Notes: a model not told the origin generated them from the sequence alone. A DNA stretch of 64,000 nucleotides from Agrobacterium tumefaciens (GCF_013318015.2 NZ_CP115841.1:1736001-1800000), one strand, 5' to 3'; numbered from the stretch's first letter, positions 1 through 11,063 are shown. A program made the numbers and translations.

Positions 1-921
1 CGCATGATCGCCGGTTTCGAAATCCCGACCGGCGGATCGATCGTCATCAACGGCAAGGACCAGACGACGCTCAGGCCCAACCAGCGCAATATCGGCATGG
101 TGTTTCAGGCCTATGCGCTGTTCCCCAACATGAATGTCTACGAAAATGTCGCCTTCGGGCTCAAAGTCGCCGGCAAGCCGAAAGCCGAGATCGATGCACG
201 CGTGAAGGAAATGCTTCAGCTCATCCATCTGGAGCATCTGGCGGATCGTTACCCCTACCAGATGTCAGGCGGCCAGCAGCAGCGCGTGGCGCTTGCCCGC
301 GCATTGGCCCCGAAGCCGGAAGTGCTTCTGCTGGACGAGCCGCTTTCCGCGCTCGATGCCAAGATCCGCGTATCGCTGCGCGAAGAAATCCGCCAGATCC
401 AGAGAAAGCTCGGCATCACCACAATTTTCGTGACCCACGATCAGGAAGAGGCCCTGTCGATCTCCGACCGTATCGTTGTCATGAATTCCGGCCGCGCCGA
501 CCAGATCGGTTCGCCCTTCGATATCTACAACAAGCCCGCGACCCGGTTTGTCGCCTCCTTCGTCGGCACGCTGAACCTGATCGACGCAACCGTCGTCGAT
601 TCCTCTACCAGCACAATTCGTGTCGGAGAGCAGAACGTGACGCTCCACAAGCCGGTCGATGTTGCAAACGGTGAAAAAATCACCCTGGCCTTGCGCCCGG
701 AAGCAGGAGCTCTCGGCGCTGACGCGAAGGGAGACGTCGCTATTTCCGGTATCGTCACCTCAAGCCAGTTCCTGGGTTCGGTCATCCGAACCCGTCTTGA
801 TCTCGGCGGCTCGACCTTGTCTTTCGACATGTTCAACGATCCCGGCACCGCACCGCCCGCCCTTGGCGAACAAGTAACGCTTAAATTCGCGGCTGGTGAT
901 CTTATGGTGATCAAAGATTAA
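1..921 (+). CDS. ABC transporter ATP-binding protein (5' truncated by window)
   Basis: This is the ATPase subunit of an ABC importer, and only its C-terminal 306 residues or so are inside the window. The frame is open from base 1, so the start codon and the Walker A loop lie upstream. Visible motifs are the Q-loop (MVFQAY), the signature MSGGQQQRVALARAL near residue 87 of the visible part, Walker B (LLLDEP, Asp about 111) followed by the D-loop SALDA, and the H-loop (FVTHDQEEAL). About 100 residues after the nucleotide-binding domain resemble a TOBE domain, as in the PotA/FbpC/MalK-type importers. The substrate cannot be told because the permease and binding-protein genes are not in the window. 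An alcohol dehydrogenase follows 75 bases later on the same strand, but a shared transcript is only a guess. Confidence 0.9.
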   Translation, partial: RMIAGFEIPTGGSIVINGKDQTTLRPNQRNIGMVFQAYALFPNMNVYENVAFGLKVAGKPKAEIDARVKEMLQLIHLEHLADRYPYQMSGGQQQRVALARALAPKPEVLLLDEPLSALDAKIRVSLREEIRQIQRKLGITTIFVTHDQEEALSISDRIVVMNSGRADQIGSPFDIYNKPATRFVASFVGTLNLIDATVVDSSTSTIRVGEQNVTLHKPVDVANGEKITLALRPEAGALGADAKGDVAISGIVTSSQFLGSVIRTRLDLGGSTLSFDMFNDPGTAPPALGEQVTLKFAAGDLMVIKD

Positions 922-996
922 ATGGCTTTTCTCCAGCGTCGGAAGCAGATAGAGCAGGTATAATTCAAATCTGCTTACCGACGATGTGAGGCCAGG

Positions 997-2040
<1,044 letters not shown>

Positions 2041-2087
2041 CAGTCACAGCCGGAACGTCCCGGAAAATGCCGTTTGTCTAGACGGCA

Positions 2088-2732
2088 TCAGGCATTCCTG
2101 CGTCCGAACGGCCGGACTGCCATCCCCGCGCGATTTGGCGCGGCCTCTGGTCTTCTGGTCGGCGGTGCAACCTCATTGAGAGCGGGCGTATAATCCTGGG
2201 TAACTGGCGCACGTTGCTGACGTATGGTCGGCGGAAGGGGTTCCGGTAATTCGACGACCGCCTCGATATCTTCCCGCTCGAGACGAGCGTTTCTGCTACC
2301 CGACCGATAGTACCAGGGAATACCCCTGCGCAGGAGCACGAACAGGCCCACGAGCAGCACAAACCCACCTATCAGTCTCCCTATAGGCTCAGCCGCCTCC
2401 GAAGCCGCCGCACGCTTTTTGCGGTCCTCGACGGTAGGGTCAAATCCAAGCATACTGGAAATGCCCTTAAGGCCCACCTCGTCCAACTTCACGTATTGGT
2501 CGCCATTATAAAGAACATAAGCGTCGCCACTACTGCTGTTCAGATAGCCGAGGTCAAAGAACTTCCCTTCCACCACGAAAGTCGTTTGATTGGGCAAGTC
2601 GTAGATCCTGTCGATCGTCTCACCGCGACTGAAGCCAGGCGCCGCAAAAAACCGAAAACGCTTGGCATCGGCATCCACAGCAGACGCGAACAAAAATATC
2701 ATGGCGACGTAAATCAGCGCAATCTGATTCAT
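2088..2732 (-). CDS. Membrane protein of unknown function, Rhizobiaceae type
   Basis: I do not recognise this protein. The chosen ATG has a GGGGAAG Shine-Dalgarno 4-5 bases upstream; a second ATG 18 bases earlier would remove that spacing. The roughly 214-residue product starts with a hydrophobic signal-like segment (NQIALIYVAMIFLFASAVDA), then about 100 polar residues rich in Tyr, Asp and Gly. A single transmembrane helix follows near residues 120-140 (a run of Gly, Leu and Val before RRGIPWYYR). The tail is proline- and arginine-rich and probably disordered. This layout suggests an exported domain anchored by one helix with a cytoplasmic tail. It is convergent with the alcohol dehydrogenase and divergent from the AAA ATPase across an AT-rich gap. 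Confidence 0.7.
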   Translation of the reverse strand: MNQIALIYVAMIFLFASAVDADAKRFRFFAAPGFSRGETIDRIYDLPNQTTFVVEGKFFDLGYLNSSSGDAYVLYNGDQYVKLDEVGLKGISSMLGFDPTVEDRKKRAAASEAAEPIGRLIGGFVLLVGLFVLLRRGIPWYYRSGSRNARLEREDIEAVVELPEPLPPTIRQQRAPVTQDYTPALNEVAPPTRRPEAAPNRAGMAVRPFGRRNA

Positions 2733-2932
2733 ATCTTCCCCGCAATACAAAAATATCGGGATATATTTCTACAATCGCCTTAATATAAAATTTAATCGAT
2801 GACTATTCATTTAATTACTTTGAAAATACACAGATGCAATTTTGATACTTATAATATACACCAATATAATATACTCCTCTTCCGCGGGAAACGGACACAC
2901 AGAAAAAGAAGCATCGATAAAGAGGATTGAAA
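2733..2932. other. AT-rich divergent intergenic region
   Basis: These 200 bases are clearly AT-rich against a GC-rich background. They separate the divergent membrane protein and AAA ATPase genes. They contain a near-consensus sigma-70 promoter toward the ATPase and repeated ATAATATA-type runs. No reading frame in it looks coding. Confidence 0.7.
2842..2870 (+). promoter_or_regulatory. Predicted sigma-70 promoter of the AAA ATPase gene
   Basis: TTGATA (2842-2847), a 17-base spacer, then a perfect TATAAT (2865-2870). The predicted start near 2877 leaves a leader of about 55 bases before the ATG at 2933. Confidence 0.6.
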
Positions 2933-3709
2933 ATGCTGTTTCTCGACAGCGTGACCATGAAGGAAAATTCGGACCGAAGGGACGAATACCCCTTTACCGT
3001 TCCGGCGCTGCGCCAGCTGGAACGCCTCGAATTCAAGACGCCGATCACCTTTTTCGCGGGCAATAACGGCTCCGGCAAATCCACGCTGCTGGAAGGGCTG
3101 GCGGCCGGAATGACAGCCTACGCCATCGGCAATCATGGACAGGTTGCCGGCGACCTCTATCTTCAGCATGCGGAAACCGTGGCGAAGGCATTCTATTTCG
3201 CCCGCAAGAAATACCCGAAAATCCGCATGTTCATGCGCGCCGAAGACGTGCTTGGCTACATCCGCAAGCAGAATGAAGAAACCCTGGATGACTTTCGCTG
3301 GGAGCGGGAAAAAGCCCTGAAAAGAGGCGAAGATTTTCCCGAGGAAACACCGGACACTTTCAGGCATATCGTTAGAAGCAACGTCATAGACCGGCGTTCG
3401 CATGGCGAGGGATTTCTCGATATCATGCAGCAGCGCCTGCACGGCGCCGGCCTTTATTTTCTCGATGAACCGGAAAGTCCTCTTTCACCGCAAAAGCAGC
3501 TGGAGCTTGCAGCCCTCGTCCGTCACACGGCAGATAGTGGTGGGCAGTTGATCATCGCAACCCATTCGCCGGTGCTCTTGGCCATTCCAGAAGCGACGAT
3601 TTATTACTTCGACGAGAACGGCATCACCGAGCGTCTTTATGACGAGCTGGAAAACATCAGTTTCCTGCGGCGCTTTCTTGATCGTCCATCAAAATTCATG
3701 AGCGATTAG
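2933..3709 (+). CDS. AAA family ATPase (COG3910-like, SMC/ABC-type nucleotide domain)
   Basis: A 258-residue stand-alone ATPase of the predicted-ATPase (COG3910) type. It has Walker A (FFAGNNGSGKST, about residue 40), a signature-like SHGEGF segment, Walker B with the catalytic acidic pair (LYFLDEPES), and a terminal His switch (IIATHSP). These give a complete ABC/Rad50-like nucleotide site without a transmembrane domain. The start is the ATG with AGAGG seven bases upstream; a TTG six bases earlier is in frame but sits against the Shine-Dalgarno. Its partner and role are unknown. No nuclease or toxin lies beside it, so I do not call it a defence gene. It is preceded by an AT-rich promoter region and followed 79 bases later by an MFS gene. 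Confidence 0.85.
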   Translation: MLFLDSVTMKENSDRRDEYPFTVPALRQLERLEFKTPITFFAGNNGSGKSTLLEGLAAGMTAYAIGNHGQVAGDLYLQHAETVAKAFYFARKKYPKIRMFMRAEDVLGYIRKQNEETLDDFRWEREKALKRGEDFPEETPDTFRHIVRSNVIDRRSHGEGFLDIMQQRLHGAGLYFLDEPESPLSPQKQLELAALVRHTADSGGQLIIATHSPVLLAIPEATIYYFDENGITERLYDELENISFLRRFLDRPSKFMSD

Positions 3710-3788
3710 GAGCTGATAAGGCTTGAAATCGCGCATCGCTTGCCTCATGCCCATTAGCAACATGTGAATTAGAAAAAGAAGCAGGCTT

Positions 3789-5120
3789 ATGTCTCCCACC
3801 ACCACACCGGCAGCTGCCCGGCCCCTGAACAGGCAGGACTACAGAACTCTCGGCCTTTCGGCCCTCGGCGGCGCGCTGGAGTTCTACGATTTCATCATTT
3901 TCGTGTTTTTCGCCACCGTCATCGGCCATCTGTTCTTCCCGCCGGAAATGCCCGATTGGCTGGTGATGATCCAGACCTTCGGCATCTTCGCCGCCGGTTA
4001 TCTGGTGCGGCCGCTGGGCGGCATCGTTCTCGCGCATTATGGCGATCGTTATGGCCGCAAACGCGTCTTCGCCTTCTCCATCCTGCTCATGGCGCTTTCG
4101 ACGCTCGGCATGGCGCTGATGCCGACCTATGCCACCATCGGCGTTGCGGCCCCCATCCTGCTCATCGTCCTGCGCATGCTGCAGGGTGCGGCCATCGGCG
4201 GCGAAGTGCCGGGTGCCTGGACCTTCGTTGCGGAGCACGTGCCCTTTCGCCGCGTCGGGCTCGCCTGCGGTTTTCTGACGTCCGGCCTCTCTTTCGGCAT
4301 CATGCTCGGTTCGCTGATTGCCTTTGCCATCAATTCCCTCTTCTCGGCAGAAGATGTGGCGGCCTATGCATGGCGCATTCCCTTCCTGCTCGGCGGCATA
4401 TTCGGCCTGATTGCCGTCTATCTGCGCCGCTGGTTGGAAGAGACACCGATCTTCATGGAGATGAAAAAGTCGAAGTCGCTGACGGACAAGATTCCGCTTG
4501 GCCTTGTGCTGAAGCACCATATGCGCGGCGTGATCATTTCCGCGCTGCTGACCTGGGTTCTGTCCGCAGCCATCGTCGTTACCACGCTGATGACGGCAAC
4601 CTTCCTGCAGAAGCTCTATGGCTACACACCGACGCAGGCGCTGGCAGGCACCAGCTTCGGCACGCTGTTCCTCATCTTCGGCGTCATCATCGCCGGCGCA
4701 TTGATCGATCGTGTCGGCTCCGGCATTTTCTTCATGGCCGCCAGCATCTTCTTCGGCATCGCCACCTTCACTTTCTACAGCTATGCCGGCACATCGCTAG
4801 AAACCATGTTCGTGCTTTACGGCGTCATGGGCCTGTCGGTCGGCATGGCGGGTGCGGTGCCCTATGTCATGGTGCGCGCATTCCCGGCATCGGTCCGCTT
4901 CTCGGGCCTCTCCTTCGCCTACAACGTCTCCTATGCCATCTTCGGCGGGCTGACACCGATTGGCGTAACGATGGCGCTAGCCGTCAATCCAATGGCGCAT
5001 GCGTGGTATCTGGTGTTCATCGCCGCCCTCGCCTTCTGCATCGGCGTTTACCTCTATCTGCGCGGCAGCGAAATCGAAAGCCATGTCGGCATAGAGGAAC
5101 TGGCGGCCTTAAGGTCGTAA
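3789..5120 (+). CDS. MFS transporter, metabolite:H+ symporter-like
   Basis: A 443-residue major facilitator permease with about 12 predicted membrane helices. The loop 2-3 motif is GDRYGRKR, and the N-terminus (ALEFYDFIIFVFFATVIG) is typical of the metabolite:proton symporter (MHS) group that takes up organic acids, betaines or shikimate. The central cytoplasmic loop carries the RRWLEETPIF segment common in that group. The substrate cannot be assigned. It ends at a bidirectional terminator shared with the convergent metH gene. Confidence 0.88.
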   Translation: MSPTTTPAAARPLNRQDYRTLGLSALGGALEFYDFIIFVFFATVIGHLFFPPEMPDWLVMIQTFGIFAAGYLVRPLGGIVLAHYGDRYGRKRVFAFSILLMALSTLGMALMPTYATIGVAAPILLIVLRMLQGAAIGGEVPGAWTFVAEHVPFRRVGLACGFLTSGLSFGIMLGSLIAFAINSLFSAEDVAAYAWRIPFLLGGIFGLIAVYLRRWLEETPIFMEMKKSKSLTDKIPLGLVLKHHMRGVIISALLTWVLSAAIVVTTLMTATFLQKLYGYTPTQALAGTSFGTLFLIFGVIIAGALIDRVGSGIFFMAASIFFGIATFTFYSYAGTSLETMFVLYGVMGLSVGMAGAVPYVMVRAFPASVRFSGLSFAYNVSYAIFGGLTPIGVTMALAVNPMAHAWYLVFIAALAFCIGVYLYLRGSEIESHVGIEELAALRS

Positions 5121-5134
5121 GCCCAACGACGACA

Positions 5135-5167
5135 CAAAAAAAGCGCGGGCAGGACCCGCGCTTTTTA
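5135..5167. terminator. Bidirectional terminator between the MFS gene and metH
   Basis: A GCGCGGG/CCCGCGC stem with a five-base loop, flanked by an A-run on the left and a T-run on the right. It can therefore terminate both convergent transcripts. Confidence 0.85.
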
Positions 5168-5190
5168 TTGCAACAACGGTGGCCGAAACG

Positions 5191-8100
5191 TCAGGCCGCG
5201 CTGTCGATCTCCTCGGCACCGTTTACCGGTACGTAGTTGAGCACGGGTCCGAGCCAGCGCTCTACCTCTACCAACGGCATGTCCTTACGACGCGCATAGT
5301 CCAGCACCTGATCGCGTTCCACCTTGGCAACACCGAAATAGTAGCTCTCGGGATGGCCGATATAGAGGCCGGAGACGGAGGAGCCGGGCCACATGGCATA
5401 ACTCTCCGTCAGCTCCACGCCCGCCGCGTTGGTGGCGTCGAGCAGGGAGAACAGGGTTTTCTTTTCGGTATGATCAGGCTGGGCCGGATAACCCGGCGCA
5501 GGGCGGATACCGGCATAGGCCTCGCCGATCAGCTCATCGCCGGCAAGAGCTTCTTCGGGCGCATAACCCCAGAATTCCTTGCGCACCCGCTCATGCATAC
5601 GTTCGGCAAAGGCTTCCGCAAAACGGTCGGCCAGCGCCTTGACGAGAATCGACGAATAATCGTCATTGGCCCGCTCGAAGCGTTCAGCAATCGCCACCTC
5701 CTCGATACCCGCCGTGACGACGAAGCCGCCGACATAATCGGCAACGCCGCTATCGACAGGCGCGACAAAATCGGAAAGCGCCACATTGGGGCGTCCGTCA
5801 CGCTTGGAAAGCTGCTGGCGCAGCGTGAAGAAGGTCGCCAGTTCTTCGGAACGGTTTTCATCCGTGAACAGCCTGATGTCGTCGCCCACCGCATTGGCGG
5901 GCCAGAAGCCGATAACAGCCCGCGGCCGGAACCATTTTTCCTCGATGATCTTCTTCAGCATCGCCTGCGCATCGGCATAAAGCTGCCGCGCAGCCTCACC
6001 CTGCTTCTCGTCTTCAAGGATAGCGGGATAACGACCCTTCAGCTCCCAGGTCTGGAAGAACGGCGTCCAGTCGATGTAACGGGACAGTTCCTCAAGGTCA
6101 TAGGTCTCGAACACCTTGGTGCCGAAGAATTGCGGCTTCACGACACTATAGGTCGACCAGTCGATCTTGTGCGCATTCTCGCGGGCGCGGGAAAGCGGTA
6201 GACGCTGCTTTTCGCGCTCATTGCGGGCATGCGCCTCCGCCACCTTGGCATATTCAGCCCGGATGCCGTCGATATAGGCTGGCTTCTGCTCGGCGGAGAG
6301 AAGTGCGGAGACGACGCCCACCGCACGCGAGGCATCGGTGACATAGATCGCCTGGCCCTGTTCGTAACGCGGATGGATTTTCACCGCCGTATGCACGCGG
6401 CTCGTTGTTGCGCCGCCGATCAGCAGCGGGATGTTGAAACCCTGCCGCTCCATTTCCGCCGCCACATGCACCATTTCATCAAGCGACGGCGTGATGAGAC
6501 CGGAAAGACCGATCACATCGACCTTTTCGGCAATCGCCGTTTCAAGGATTTTCGTCGTCGGCACCATCACGCCGAGATCGATGATCTCGTAATTGTTGCA
6601 GGCAAGAACGACGCCGACGATGTTCTTGCCGATATCGTGCACATCACCCTTCACGGTCGCCATAAGCACCTTGCCGGCGGCCTTGTTCTGCTCGCCGCCA
6701 TTCAGGCGCTTTTCCTCTTCCATGTAAGGAAGCAGCACGGCGACGGCCTGCTTCATCACACGGGCGGATTTAACCACCTGCGGCAGAAACATCTTGCCAG
6801 AGCCAAACAGGTCACCGACCACGTTCATGCCCGCCATCAGCGGCCCTTCGATAACGTGCAGCGGGCGGGCGGCCTGCTGGCGTGCCTCTTCCGTATCGGC
6901 TTCGATGAATTCGGTAATGCCGTTGACCAGGGCGTGTTGCAGCCGCTTTTCGACGGAAAGCTCGCGCCAGGAAAGATCCTGCACCTTCGCCTGTTTTTCA
7001 CCCGTGCCGCGGAAACGCTCCGCCACGTCAAGCAGCCGCTCCGTCGCGTCGTCGCGGCGGTTCAGCACCACATCTTCGCAGGCCTCGCGCAATTCCGCAT
7101 CGATGTTGTCGTAAACCGCAAGCTGCCCGGCATTGACGATGCCCATATCCATGCCGACCTGGATGGCGTGGTAGAGGAACACGGCATGCATCGCCTCACG
7201 CACCGGCTCATTGCCGCGGAAGGAGAAGGACAGGTTGGAAACGCCACCGGAAATATGCGTGAGCGGCATGGTTTCGCGGATGGTCTTTGTGGCTTCAATG
7301 AAGTCCACGCCGTAATTATTGTGCTCCTCGATACCCGTGGCTACCGCAAACACGTTTGGATCGAAGATGATGTCTTCCGGCGACAGGCCCGCCTTTTCGG
7401 TCAAAAGCTTGTAGGCGCGCGTGCAGATCTCCACCTTGCGCTGATAGGTATCCGCCTGCCCGACCTCGTCAAATGCCATGACCACGACCGCAGCACCGTA
7501 ATTGTGGACGAGCCGCGCCTGCTGGAGAAACTTCTCCTCGCCTTCCTTCAGCGAAATCGAATTGACGATCGATTTGCCCTGCACGCATTTCAGACCGGCT
7601 TCGATGATTTCGAACTTGGATGAGTCGATCATCACAGGCACGCGGGCAATATCAGGCTCGGCGGCAATGAGGTTCAGGAACTCCACCATCGCCTTTTGCG
7701 AGTCGATCAGGCCCTCATCCATGTTGATGTCGATGATCTGCGCACCGTTTTCCACCTGATCGCGGGCAACAGCCAGCGCCGCCGTGTAATCGCCGGCGGT
7801 GATCAGCTTGCGGAAGCGGGCCGAGCCGGTGACGTTGGTACGTTCGCCCACGTTGACGAAGGGAATGTCCTTGGTCAGCACGAAGGGTTCGAGACCCGAA
7901 AGCGACATGAAGGGCTTGTGCTCGGGAATGGGGCGCGGCTTGTAATCCTTGACGGCTTCGGCAATCGCCCGGATATGCTCGGGCGTCGAGCCGCAGCAAC
8001 CGCCGACGATGTTGACAAGACCGTCGCGGGCAAAACCCTGCACCTGGCGCGCCATCATCTCGGGTGTTTCGTCATATTGCCCGAATTCGTTCGGCAGGCC

Positions 8101-8964
8101 GGCATTGGGATAGGCGCAGACGAAGGTGTCGGCCACATCCGAAAGCTCCTGCAGATGCGGACGCATGGCATCTGCACCAAGAGCGCAGTTGAGGCCGATG
8201 GTGAAGGGATTGGCGTGTCGCACCGAGTTCCAGAAAGCAGACGGCGTCTGGCCGGACAGCGTGCGGCCGGAAAGGTCCGTGATCGTGCCTGATATCATCA
8301 CCGGCAGACGGATGCCCTTGGCCTCGAAGCGCTCCTCGCAGGCGAAGATTGCGGCCTTGGCGTTCAGCGTATCGAAGATCGTCTCGATCAAGATGATATC
8401 CGCGCCGCCATCGATCAGACCGTCGATCTGCTCGCCATAGGCGATGCGCAGATCGTCGAAACTGACGGCACGGTAACCAGGATTGTTGACATCAGGCGAA
8501 ATCGATGCGGTGCGGTTGGTCGGACCGATAGCGCCCGCAACGAATCGGCGGCGGCCATCTTCGCGCTCAGCCCGCTGGGCAGCCCGGCGGACGATCTGCG
8601 CGCCTTCGCGGTTGAGATCGTAGACGGCGTTTTCCATCTCGTAGTCCGCCTGCGCGATGCGCGTCGACGAAAACGTGTTGGTTTCGAGAATATCCGCGCC
8701 CGCCATCGCATAGCGATAATGGATTTCTTCGATGGCATCCGGCTGGGTCAGGATCAGAAGGTCGTTATTGCCCTGCTGGTGACAGGCGCAGCCGATGAAA
8801 CGATCACCGCGAAAATGATCTTCATCAAACCCCAGTCCTTGAATCTGCGTGCCCATTGCGCCATCGAGAATGAGGATACGTTCGCTGGCGGCCTGGCGCA
8901 GCGCGCGCAAAATTTCCGCGCCGTCGCGCTTTGCCCCTTCAGGGCCGAACAGATCGTCAAACAC
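5191..8964 (-). CDS. metH: Methionine synthase, cobalamin-dependent
   Basis: MetH transfers a methyl group from 5-methyltetrahydrofolate to homocysteine through B12, making methionine and tetrahydrofolate in the cytoplasm. All four modules are present in about 1257 residues: the zinc-binding homocysteine domain (GLNCALGA and [10 protein letters not shown]), the pterin-binding domain ([13 protein letters not shown]), the cobalamin domain ([14 protein letters not shown], with the axial His), and the C-terminal AdoMet reactivation domain. A GTG at 8964 with AGGAG seven bases upstream gives the usual rhizobial length; ATGs at 8979 and 8991 are in frame upstream. A 20-base palindrome overlaps the predicted promoter and looks like a SahR operator. 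I see no cobalamin or SAM riboswitch ahead of it. Confidence 0.97.
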   Translation of the reverse strand: MFDDLFGPEGAKRDGAEILRALRQAASERILILDGAMGTQIQGLGFDEDHFRGDRFIGCACHQQGNNDLLILTQPDAIEEIHYRYAMAGADILETNTFSSTRIAQADYEMENAVYDLNREGAQIVRRAAQRAEREDGRRRFVAGAIGPTNRTASISPDVNNPGYRAVSFDDLRIAYGEQIDGLIDGGADIILIETIFDTLNAKAAIFACEERFEAKGIRLPVMISGTITDLSGRTLSGQTPSAFWNSVRHANPFTIGLNCALGADAMRPHLQELSDVADTFVCAYPNAGLPNEFGQYDETPEMMARQVQGFARDGLVNIVGGCCGSTPEHIRAIAEAVKDYKPRPIPEHKPFMSLSGLEPFVLTKDIPFVNVGERTNVTGSARFRKLITAGDYTAALAVARDQVENGAQIIDINMDEGLIDSQKAMVEFLNLIAAEPDIARVPVMIDSSKFEIIEAGLKCVQGKSIVNSISLKEGEEKFLQQARLVHNYGAAVVVMAFDEVGQADTYQRKVEICTRAYKLLTEKAGLSPEDIIFDPNVFAVATGIEEHNNYGVDFIEATKTIRETMPLTHISGGVSNLSFSFRGNEPVREAMHAVFLYHAIQVGMDMGIVNAGQLAVYDNIDAELREACEDVVLNRRDDATERLLDVAERFRGTGEKQAKVQDLSWRELSVEKRLQHALVNGITEFIEADTEEARQQAARPLHVIEGPLMAGMNVVGDLFGSGKMFLPQVVKSARVMKQAVAVLLPYMEEEKRLNGGEQNKAAGKVLMATVKGDVHDIGKNIVGVVLACNNYEIIDLGVMVPTTKILETAIAEKVDVIGLSGLITPSLDEMVHVAAEMERQGFNIPLLIGGATTSRVHTAVKIHPRYEQGQAIYVTDASRAVGVVSALLSAEQKPAYIDGIRAEYAKVAEAHARNEREKQRLPLSRARENAHKIDWSTYSVVKPQFFGTKVFETYDLEELSRYIDWTPFFQTWELKGRYPAILEDEKQGEAARQLYADAQAMLKKIIEEKWFRPRAVIGFWPANAVGDDIRLFTDENRSEELATFFTLRQQLSKRDGRPNVALSDFVAPVDSGVADYVGGFVVTAGIEEVAIAERFERANDDYSSILVKALADRFAEAFAERMHERVRKEFWGYAPEEALAGDELIGEAYAGIRPAPGYPAQPDHTEKKTLFSLLDATNAAGVELTESYAMWPGSSVSGLYIGHPESYYFGVAKVERDQVLDYARRKDMPLVEVERWLGPVLNYVPVNGAEEIDSAA

Positions 8965-9010
8965 GGGCGCACTCCTCATTTCGATTTGCAAGATCGCAAG
9001 CCGTCAAGTC

Positions 9011-9030
9011 ACATAAAGATATGTTTATGT
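9011..9030. promoter_or_regulatory. SahR-like operator upstream of metH
   Basis: ACATAAAGATATGTTTATGT is a near-perfect palindrome, with 18 of 20 positions symmetric. It resembles the ATAAAGATATCTTTAT-type site recalled for the ArsR-family S-adenosylhomocysteine repressor SahR of Proteobacteria. On the minus strand it overlaps a plausible -10 (TATCTT) spaced 17 bases from TTGAAG, which fits repression of metH. Confidence 0.6.
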
Positions 9031-9155
9031 CAATATATCTTCAAGGTATAGGTATGGCTTTGCGTCGTTGCGGCAGACTACGAAATTTCACTGACAGATG
9101 ACAGGTTTATGCAGCAAGGATATAAGCCGAAGCAGCAAACCGTATGGAGGACGAA

Positions 9156-10403
9156 ATGCCCGAGGACGACCACAACAACCGGAACTGGAACACCTTGCCA
9201 TGGCATCGCCAGTGGCTGGTCAAACAGGCCGATGGGCTTTTCGACTTCTTCCAATACCGCGCCGTCAATCCGGCCGGCGGCTTCTTCGATCTCGACGCCA
9301 AGGGCGCACCGCTGCAGAAAAACGATCCCGTGCGCGGCATCCATGCCTCGGCACGCATGGTGCATTGCTTCTCCATCGGCCACCTGCTCGGACGACCGGG
9401 CTGCGGCGATATCGTCGACCACGGTATGACCTACCTCTGGAACAATCATCGTGACAGCGAGCACGGCGGTTATTTCTGGCAGGTCAACGATGGCGGCCCG
9501 GTGGACGCCACCAAACAGGGTTATGGCCACGCCTTCGTGCTTCTGGCCGCCTCCTCCGCCAAAACTGTCGGCCACCCGCTTGCTGACAAGATGCTGGCCG
9601 ACATCACCGAGGTTCTGGAAACGCGTTTCTGGGAAGAAAAACACGGCGCTATCGCCGAGGAATTCAACCGCGACTGGTCACCCATCGACAATTATCGCGG
9701 CCAGAATTCCAACATGCATCTGACCGAAGCGCTGATGGCCGCCTATGAGGCGACCGGCGACAGCAATTACCTGACAAAGGCCGAACGCATCGCCGATCTC
9801 GTCATCCGCCGCCGCGCCGGTGAGCTGGATTTCCGCGTGCCGGAGCATTTTGACGAGAACTGGACGCTCGACAAGGAGTATCGTGGCAACGAAATGTTCC
9901 GCCCCTCCGGCTCCACTCCCGGCCACTGGCTGGAATGGGCGCGCCTCATCCTGCAATTGTGGGTGCTGGGTGAACGCCGCCACGACTGGATGCCGGTGGC
10001 GGCAAAATCGCTCTTCGTGCAATCCATGGCGCTTGGCTGGGACCGCGAAAAAGGCGGCTTCTTTTATACGCTCGACTGGCACGACAATCCCGACAAGACG
10101 GCAAAGCTCTGGTGGCCCATGTGCGAGGCGGCGGGTGCAGCCCACTTCCTCAACGAAAATCTGCCGGCGGACGAATTCTACGAAGACAGCTACCGCCGCA
10201 TCTGGAGCACGATCGCCAACAATTTCATCGACCACGACAATGGCGGCTGGCACGAGGAGCTGACGGAAAATCTGATTCCAGCCAACACGCTTTTCCCCGG
10301 CAAGGGCGACATCTACCACGCGCTTCAGGCCTGCCTGATCCCGCTATTTCCGGCAACGGGAAGTTTGACGAAAGTGATCAAGGAAGGCGGCGGCTCCTAT
10401 TGA
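9156..10403 (+). CDS. AGE family epimerase/isomerase (mannose isomerase or N-acylglucosamine 2-epimerase type)
   Basis: A 415-residue (alpha/alpha)6-barrel enzyme of the N-acyl-D-glucosamine 2-epimerase superfamily. Members interconvert aldoses and ketoses or epimerise at C2; the Agrobacterium D-mannose isomerase belongs here. Typical blocks are visible: GYGHAFVLLAAS, the NSNMHLTEALMAAYEATGD block, and the PGHWLEWARL block that contributes an active-site His. The ATG at 9156 is preceded by GGAGG at five bases; an ATG twelve bases earlier overlaps that Shine-Dalgarno. It diverges from metH. Substrate choice between mannose/fructose and another sugar cannot be settled by eye. Confidence 0.88.
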   Translation: MPEDDHNNRNWNTLPWHRQWLVKQADGLFDFFQYRAVNPAGGFFDLDAKGAPLQKNDPVRGIHASARMVHCFSIGHLLGRPGCGDIVDHGMTYLWNNHRDSEHGGYFWQVNDGGPVDATKQGYGHAFVLLAASSAKTVGHPLADKMLADITEVLETRFWEEKHGAIAEEFNRDWSPIDNYRGQNSNMHLTEALMAAYEATGDSNYLTKAERIADLVIRRRAGELDFRVPEHFDENWTLDKEYRGNEMFRPSGSTPGHWLEWARLILQLWVLGERRHDWMPVAAKSLFVQSMALGWDREKGGFFYTLDWHDNPDKTAKLWWPMCEAAGAAHFLNENLPADEFYEDSYRRIWSTIANNFIDHDNGGWHEELTENLIPANTLFPGKGDIYHALQACLIPLFPATGSLTKVIKEGGGSY

Positions 10404-10436
10404 GGCCGCTGCAAGAATGAAGCATCTGACACGCTC

Positions 10437-10500
10437 CGTCATACCGGACGTGATCATGCTGGACCCCGGATCAAATCCGGGGTGTCGGCATATCGAGGCG
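10437..10500. repeat. Interspersed palindromic element
   Basis: This intergenic stretch holds the ACCCCGGA/TCCGGGGT palindrome (10463-10483) and a CGTCATACCGG end. It resembles segments near 30401 and 61081 and is typical of rhizobial intergenic palindromic repeats. It may also serve as a terminator for the isomerase transcript. Confidence 0.5.
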
Positions 10501-10502
10501 CC

Positions 10503-11063
10503 TCAAAATCCGATAGTTTCCTCGAAATCATCCCAGGACTGGTACATTTCATAACGGCCGATACCCGGGATCGGCACATGTCCGTAATAGGGTGAAAGCT
10601 GGAACTCGGCGGCAGCCTCGCTTTTGCCGGCAACGGCGCTCACATAGATCGCGGAGGCGAGCCCGGTTCGGTTGGCGCCGTGTTCGCAATGGATGAGGAT
10701 CGGTTTTTCAGCGTTGCGCAGCACGGCGACGAGCGTTTCCGCTTCCTCCACCGAGACCTTCTCGCTTGAACTCAGCGGATAATCGACCAGCCGGACGCCG
10801 TTGTTTTTCGCTGCCTGGCTTTCGGCGTCATACCAGCCTTCACGCTTTTCATCGCGCAGATTGATGATCGTCTTGATGCCGTAGGCCTTGGCATAGGCCG
10901 TGATGTCCTTGCCGCTCGGCTGGGCCGAACGATAAAGTTCGCCGGGAATGACCTCGTGAAAATTTCCGGTCAGCTGGCCGATGCCCATATGCGCGCCGGC
11001 CAAAACCGGCAGAGCCACCAGGCCAATGGCGGCAATTTTCAGAAACTTCAGAACTATACGCAA
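10503..11063 (-). CDS. Dual-specificity/tyrosine phosphatase-like protein, exported or membrane-anchored
   Basis: A 186-residue cysteine phosphatase of the DSP type. The P-loop is HCEHGANRTG, with nucleophile Cys126 and Arg132 (CX5R). An N-terminal hydrophobic stretch of about 20 residues is probably a signal peptide or anchor, which would place the catalytic domain outside the cytoplasm. The INLRDEK segment before the P-loop is typical of bacterial DSP-like proteins. An in-frame TAG lies two codons upstream, so the start must be the TTG at 11063 or a later codon; only the TTG keeps the signal. The substrate (phosphoprotein, phosphoinositide or polysaccharide phosphate) is unknown. Confidence 0.82.
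   Translation of the reverse strand: MRIVLKFLKIAAIGLVALPVLAGAHMGIGQLTGNFHEVIPGELYRSAQPSGKDITAYAKAYGIKTIINLRDEKREGWYDAESQAAKNNGVRLVDYPLSSSEKVSVEEAETLVAVLRNAEKPILIHCEHGANRTGLASAIYVSAVAGKSEAAAEFQLSPYYGHVPIPGIGRYEMYQSWDDFEETIGF

Noticed and set aside
2927..3709. The AAA ATPase as part of a phage-defence system
   Set aside because: No nuclease, toxin, methylase or reverse transcriptase gene lies beside it; its neighbours are a membrane protein and a metabolite permease.
6229..7623. A 464-codon plus-strand frame opposite metH
   Set aside because: It is the antisense frame of the methionine synthase coding region; no start signal or domain supports it.
8965..9155. Possible SAM or cobalamin riboswitch before metH
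   Set aside because: The leader is too short, and I find no B12-box or SAM-type core. The palindromic operator is the better explanation.
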